Origin: JAHIVN01 sp018816645
GTDB taxonomy: Bacteria; Patescibacteriota; Dojkabacteria; JAHIVN01
Length of the DNA stretch: 8,028 bases
NCBI GenBank assembly: GCA_043816305.1
Contig: JBDRHZ010000050.1
Location: forward strand, 1 to 8,028
Direction of reading: 5' to 3'
Part shown: in pieces, positions 5,494-8,028 of the stretch
Layout: the number at the start of each line of letters is the position of its first letter
How positions within the stretch are numbered: position 1 is the stretch's first letter
The notes under the pieces: generated by a model
What the model saw: only the letters and a program-made list of their open reading frames with translations
Databases searched by the model: none
Told to the model about the DNA's origin: nothing
Translations under genes and position numbers: made by a program

Positions 5494-6678
5494 ATGATGC
5501 AGGTAATAAAAAATGCCATTTATATCGGTTACAAGGATATGCTGGAATTTACCAGATCGAAGATACGGCTTGTGATGACCATCATCATGCCGTTTTTTAT
5601 GATGATCATGACAGGATCTATTTATCCTAGCGAAAGCGGTGTGAAAAATATTCCGATAGGTTTAGTTGTTGAGGAACCCTCTCCATCGTCTGATCTGATA
5701 GTGAATTCGATAAACACTCTAAACGATGAGAAGAGCTTTTTTGAGATTAAGAAGTTCGACTCTGAAGCTGAAATTGAAAGTCAGGTGAAGGAAGGAAAGA
5801 TCGATGGAGGACTTATCATCTCTAAAGAATTTAACGAAGATTTGATGAGTGGAAAGCAAGGGGAAGTAATCATATTTCAAGACGATACAAACCCACAGAT
5901 ATCGTCAGTTCTTACTGGCGTTTTCAATCAGATTGTTGATCAGGTATCGTTTTCTGTTGCTGTAAAAAATGTTTCCGAAATCTCTCAAGCGAGCGGTCAG
6001 GAGAATTCAGCCAACCCTCTTTCAATAGTAAAACCTTATATCACAAAAACAAAAAGTTTGCTTGGCGGCGAGACAAACTATTTCCAGTTTGTGGCTCCGG
6101 GAACGATGATGATGGTGGTACTTATGGGTATCATGACCGGTCTGCCCCGGGCTATTTCATTTGAAAGAGAAAGCGGTACTCTTGACGGACTTCTTGCTGC
6201 TCCGATTTCAACCATGTCCATCATTATCGGTAAAACTTTGGCTCAGATCATTCGTGGCATCATACAGGCAACTGTGATTCTTCTACTTTCGATATTTCTA
6301 TTTGGAGTGACTATAAACGGAAGTATTCTGCTTGTATTCTTTTTGCTGTTTATTGGAGTCTACAGCATTACCGGACTAGGCATAGCTCTCACTTCACTAG
6401 CTCCGGATCAGGAAGCCGCAACTATGCTTATCTCGACAATCATGTTTCCTATGATGTTTCTATCCGGAATCTTTTTCCCTGTAGAACAAATGCCGCCTTT
6501 TGCACAGGCGATTTCAAAGATTCTTCCGCTTACCTACTCGATCGATTCTCTGAGAAAGGTTATTACTCTAGGTGCGGGGATAGGTGATCTGACATCCGAT
6601 ATCATCATTCTACTTGTTTTCGGGACAGTGATGCTTTTTGTCGCGGTTCCTTTATTTAAAAAGATGATGACGAAGTAA
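5494..6678 (+). CDS. ABC-2 type transporter permease
   Basis: This is the membrane partner of the preceding ATPase, 394 residues from ATG 5494 (ATG 5497 is also possible; TTG 5485 is less likely). Topology matches the ABC-2 family: one N-terminal helix (about 25-44), a large outer domain of about 155 residues (IPIGLVVEEP... to ...GGETNYFQ), then five helices (about 202-218, 251-271, 277-299, 308-330, 368-388) and a KK-rich tail. Between helices 2 and 3 lies 'FERESGTLDGLLAAPIS', the amphipathic coupling motif that contacts the ATPase, and 'FLSGIFFPVEQMPPFAQAIS' is the usual last re-entrant loop. The gap from the ATPase is 39 bp, so they are co-transcribed. One ATPase with one permease suggests a homodimeric exporter (two of each). 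With MarR control, drug or toxic-compound export is likely but unproven. Confidence 0.95.
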   Translation: MMQVIKNAIYIGYKDMLEFTRSKIRLVMTIIMPFFMMIMTGSIYPSESGVKNIPIGLVVEEPSPSSDLIVNSINTLNDEKSFFEIKKFDSEAEIESQVKEGKIDGGLIISKEFNEDLMSGKQGEVIIFQDDTNPQISSVLTGVFNQIVDQVSFSVAVKNVSEISQASGQENSANPLSIVKPYITKTKSLLGGETNYFQFVAPGTMMMVVLMGIMTGLPRAISFERESGTLDGLLAAPISTMSIIIGKTLAQIIRGIIQATVILLLSIFLFGVTINGSILLVFFLLFIGVYSITGLGIALTSLAPDQEAATMLISTIMFPMMFLSGIFFPVEQMPPFAQAISKILPLTYSIDSLRKVITLGAGIGDLTSDIIILLVFGTVMLFVAVPLFKKMMTK

Positions 6679-6777
6679 AGAGAGACAAATAAGTATCTGG
6701 GTGATTAGTAATCGACAATTAGGAGTTTTCAAATCAAGATGCGGAATTTCTGACTTTTAAATTTCTAATGATGCTTT
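6679..6777. other. Convergent intergenic gap, no clear terminator
   Basis: This gap separates the permease stop from the stop of the minus-strand gene. It contains the direct repeats AATTTCT and GATGC and a weak AT-rich pairing, but no GC stem followed by a T-run on either strand. Nothing else was found in it. Confidence 0.4.
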
Positions 6778-7623
6778 TTATTTATAGCTGATTGATTCTG
6801 TTATTAAATCAAACATTTTTTCCTGTTCTTCTGAATATTCTCGCTCTGAAAAGAATCCTTCGATTTTCATGTTCAGTCCATTTGGATCTTTCAGGTTTTC
6901 AAATTTATTGTAGCACTTCTGACAGTCATCCTGATTCAATTCCTTCAGTTGATAATAATAGATAACATAAGATATTCTAGTCGAGGCTGTATTTTCTTTG
7001 CCTTTTAGGCAAAAATCATTCTGATTGTTTTCATCATCATTTTGAGTCCAATCACAATAAATCAGAGCTTTATTACCTTCTTTCCCAAATAGTGTTATCG
7101 CCTCTTCATCATAGCTGTTGTCATTAAATAGCCAAAAGTCATACATAATTCCCCAGTCCTCTGTGCCATAGTCAATTACGAAACTGCTTCCGCTATCTGG
7201 AATATCAAAGGTAACTAAAGATCCCTTTTGACGTTCATAGCATCCATCTACTTCCTCATCACAGGTGACTTCTTTTGATTCAGTTAATTTCCAATCGGAA
7301 GGATATTTTAAGCTGTATTTGTAGATTTCGTTGTTATATGTTTTCCACCCGTCATAGTTGTCGGCTGTTCCAGTTGAAGTCGTTGTCAATGTACTGGAAC
7401 TTGTAGTGGAAGAAATGGTAGTGGGAGGTCTGGCTATATTTTTCTCTCTATCTCGTAAGTATGCAATTATTAGTATTACGCAAAGCAAAAGTAGTGAAAA
7501 TAGAATAAATATTAGCATATATGGTGCTTTTTTTTTCTCAACTGTAGGGGTGGGTTCATTGATAGATTCGTGCTCAGGCGGTGATTGAATTGTTTGAGGT
7601 TGAACTTGTGACTGATTGTCCAT
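6778..7623 (-). CDS. Membrane-anchored protein with PsbP-like outer domain
   Basis: The 281-residue product has a Pro/Gln-rich cytoplasmic tail (1-34), one membrane helix (about 35-55, MLIFILFSLLLLCVILIIAY), a Thr/Ser-rich linker (about 66-86) and an outer domain beginning 'YDGWKTYNNEIYKYSLKYPSDW'. That signature is common in Patescibacteria proteins and resembles the PsbP/'YPSDW' fold of unknown function. Six cysteines lie outside (121, 128, 190, 205, 234, 237), enough for three disulfides. Acidic residues dominate the surface. The protein probably faces the cell exterior and may contribute to envelope or host contact, but no activity can be named. It starts at ATG 7621-7623, without a Shine-Dalgarno. 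It is transcribed alone, converging with the ABC operon. The same architecture is seen in the truncated β-propeller gene at ~2602-3768. Confidence 0.85.
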   Translation of the reverse strand: MDNQSQVQPQTIQSPPEHESINEPTPTVEKKKAPYMLIFILFSLLLLCVILIIAYLRDREKNIARPPTTISSTTSSSTLTTTSTGTADNYDGWKTYNNEIYKYSLKYPSDWKLTESKEVTCDEEVDGCYERQKGSLVTFDIPDSGSSFVIDYGTEDWGIMYDFWLFNDNSYDEEAITLFGKEGNKALIYCDWTQNDDENNQNDFCLKGKENTASTRISYVIYYYQLKELNQDDCQKCYNKFENLKDPNGLNMKIEGFFSEREYSEEQEKMFDLITESISYK

Positions 7624-7654
7624 ATCGCTTTAGAATTGATAGATTAACATCATT

Positions 7655-7683
7655 AATATACAGAAAAAAACATAATAGAACAA
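7655..7683 (-). promoter_or_regulatory. Promoter of the PsbP-like gene
   Basis: On the minus strand TTGTTC (7683-7678) is separated by 17 bases from TATATT (7660-7655), placing initiation about 25 bases before the ATG at 7623. The -10 is good and the -35 moderate (TTG conserved). The spacer holds a run of seven T. Confidence 0.5.
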
Positions 7684-7741
7684 GAACAACATTTAGCCTA
7701 GCTAAAAGAGATTTGGGAACTTGTATATTTGAGTTCTGTGA

Positions 7742-7769
7742 TTGCAAATCACTCTTAAGATGCTATAAT
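7742..7769 (+). promoter_or_regulatory. Consensus extended -10 promoter with no gene after it
   Basis: TTGCAA (7742-7747), a 16-base spacer ending in TGC, and TATAAT (7764-7769) make a very good promoter with both a -35 and an extended -10. No convincing ORF follows before the IS at 7891. The predicted start near 7776 leads directly into the hairpin at 7820-7837, which supports a small RNA. Confidence 0.65.
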
Positions 7770-7775
7770 TTAACA

Positions 7776-7845
7776 GAAGGACTTTTCCATTTAGAGGTAA
7801 ATAGGTATTAGTCTTTCTAGGGCCTCTTCGGAGGCCCGATTATTA
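7776..7845 (+). ncRNA. Candidate small RNA of about 65-70 bases
   Basis: The boundaries are set by the consensus promoter just upstream and by a terminal hairpin at 7820-7837 followed by GATTATTAAT. The intervening ~45 bases have no ATG, so a peptide product is unlikely. They contain a purine-rich AGAGGTAAATAGG stretch (7792-7804) that could act as a seed or ribosome-binding mimic. I know of no family with this sequence. The alternative is an attenuated transcript that originally read into a gene now displaced by the IS. Confidence 0.4.
7820..7837 (+). terminator. Perfect UUCG-loop hairpin, possible terminator
   Basis: GGGCCTC (7820-7826), TTCG loop (7827-7830) and GAGGCCC (7831-7837) form a flawless 7-bp GC-rich stem closed by C(UUCG)G, one of the most stable RNA tetraloops. 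Outside it, GGTATTA (7804-7810) is the exact complement of TAATACC (7844-7850), extending the symmetry to 47 bases. Downstream on plus is GATTATTAAT, only moderately T-rich; the minus strand has no T-run. It most likely ends the transcript started near 7776. Confidence 0.6.
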
Positions 7846-7890
7846 ATACCAAAATGGAACCTGAGCCCATAGTGTGATATAATAATTATA

Positions 7891-8028
7891 GGGTCTAGAC
7901 AACTTTAGAGCGGATTTTTTCGTACTTCTTTTAATAGTATATCATAAATTTCTCCTCTGTGATTCCATCTGAATTCAGATTCTTTTAAGTGAAGTTTAAA
8001 CATATCATCTGTTAGTCCGTTAAATTTT
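7891..8028 (-). mobile_element. Right end of a second IS1595-like copy, inverted (partial)
   Basis: Read on the minus strand, this is the same element end as at 1-134, identical over all 134 shared bases and four bases longer inward (AAAA before TTTAACGG). The terminal repeat is GGGTCTAGACAACTTTAGAG then CGG at 7891-7913. The adjoining flank (7883-7890, TAATTATA) differs from the flank of the first copy, confirming the boundary. The two copies face each other with their 3' ends inward, as in a composite transposon with inverted ISs. The window ends inside the element. Confidence 0.9.
7905..8027 (-). CDS. IS1595/ISXO2-type transposase, C-terminal 40 residues (partial)
   Basis: The minus-strand frame reads K then FNGLTDDMFKLHLKESEFRW and NHRGEIYDILLKEVRKNPL, with TAA at 7907-7905. 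It is identical in sequence to the fragment at 1-120, with one extra residue at the N-terminal side that completes the KFNG motif. The rest of the gene, including the catalytic residues, lies beyond the window. Confidence 0.85.
   Translation of the reverse strand, partial: KFNGLTDDMFKLHLKESEFRWNHRGEIYDILLKEVRKNPL

Noticed and set aside
7581..7811. Plus-strand ORF of 76 codons before the candidate small RNA
   Set aside because: Its 5' part overlaps the start codon and promoter of the well-supported minus-strand gene and its 3' part overlaps a consensus promoter. The Cys-rich tail matched no family I know. It could be a gene remnant but there is no support.
2332..7874. CCCATAGTG shared at 2332-2340 and 7866-7874
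   Set aside because: Only nine bases are shared and the flanks differ, so this is most likely chance in AT-rich DNA rather than a target or attachment site.
1..8028. CRISPR array, tRNA, rRNA, or recoded genetic code
   Set aside because: No spaced direct repeats, cloverleaf or rRNA-like segment was seen. TGA is used as a stop at 1878-1880 and no long frame needs an in-frame TGA.

Overview
The window is an AT-rich 8 kb bacterial segment that begins and ends inside two copies of the same insertion sequence. Positions 1-134 are exactly repeated in inverted orientation at 7891-8024. Each copy carries the last ~40 codons of an IS1595/ISXO2-type transposase and the outer terminal repeat, with the 3' ends facing inward. 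The style of the cargo suggests a Patescibacteria (CPR) genome: a cytoplasmic tail, one membrane helix, a Ser/Thr-rich linker and then an extracytoplasmic domain containing 'YKYSLKYPSDW', plus a β-propeller with the same kind of linker and almost no Shine-Dalgarno sequences. This is inference from sequence style, because no marker gene is present. TGA acts as a stop at least once, which argues against code 25 lineages.

Layout. (1) 1-134: IS1595-like right end. (2) 181-744: small membrane-anchored protein of unknown function. (3) 745-971: regulatory-looking leader with two extended -10 promoters, a 12-codon mini-ORF, a hairpin and a GGAGG that can base-pair with the mini-ORF. (4) 972-1820 (or 957-1820): Erm-type 23S rRNA adenine-N6 methyltransferase. 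(5) 1878-2285, minus strand: unknown 135-aa protein with a GSC...H pattern, converging on erm across a GC-rich hairpin. (6) 2405-~2600: 5' fragment of an IS30 transposase joined directly to (7) ~2602-3768, a β-propeller gene that has lost its membrane anchor. (8) 3884-6678: near-consensus promoter, candidate operator, then a three-gene operon of MarR-type regulator, ABC ATPase and ABC-2 permease. (9) 6778-7623, minus strand: membrane-anchored PsbP-like protein. (10) 7742-7845: consensus promoter followed by a short transcribed stretch and a perfect UUCG-loop hairpin, a candidate small RNA. (11) 7891-8028: the second IS end.

Taken together, this looks like an accessory island. A target-modification gene (erm) and an efflux-type ABC operon lie between inverted copies of one IS, with scars of a second IS family between them. 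The most notable points are the Erm methylase with a possible leader-peptide attenuator in a probable CPR genome, the small-RNA candidate, and the IS30/β-propeller junction. Whether the two IS copies form a mobile unit cannot be decided here, because the sequence stops inside both; ending in a repeat is also how metagenomic contigs usually break.
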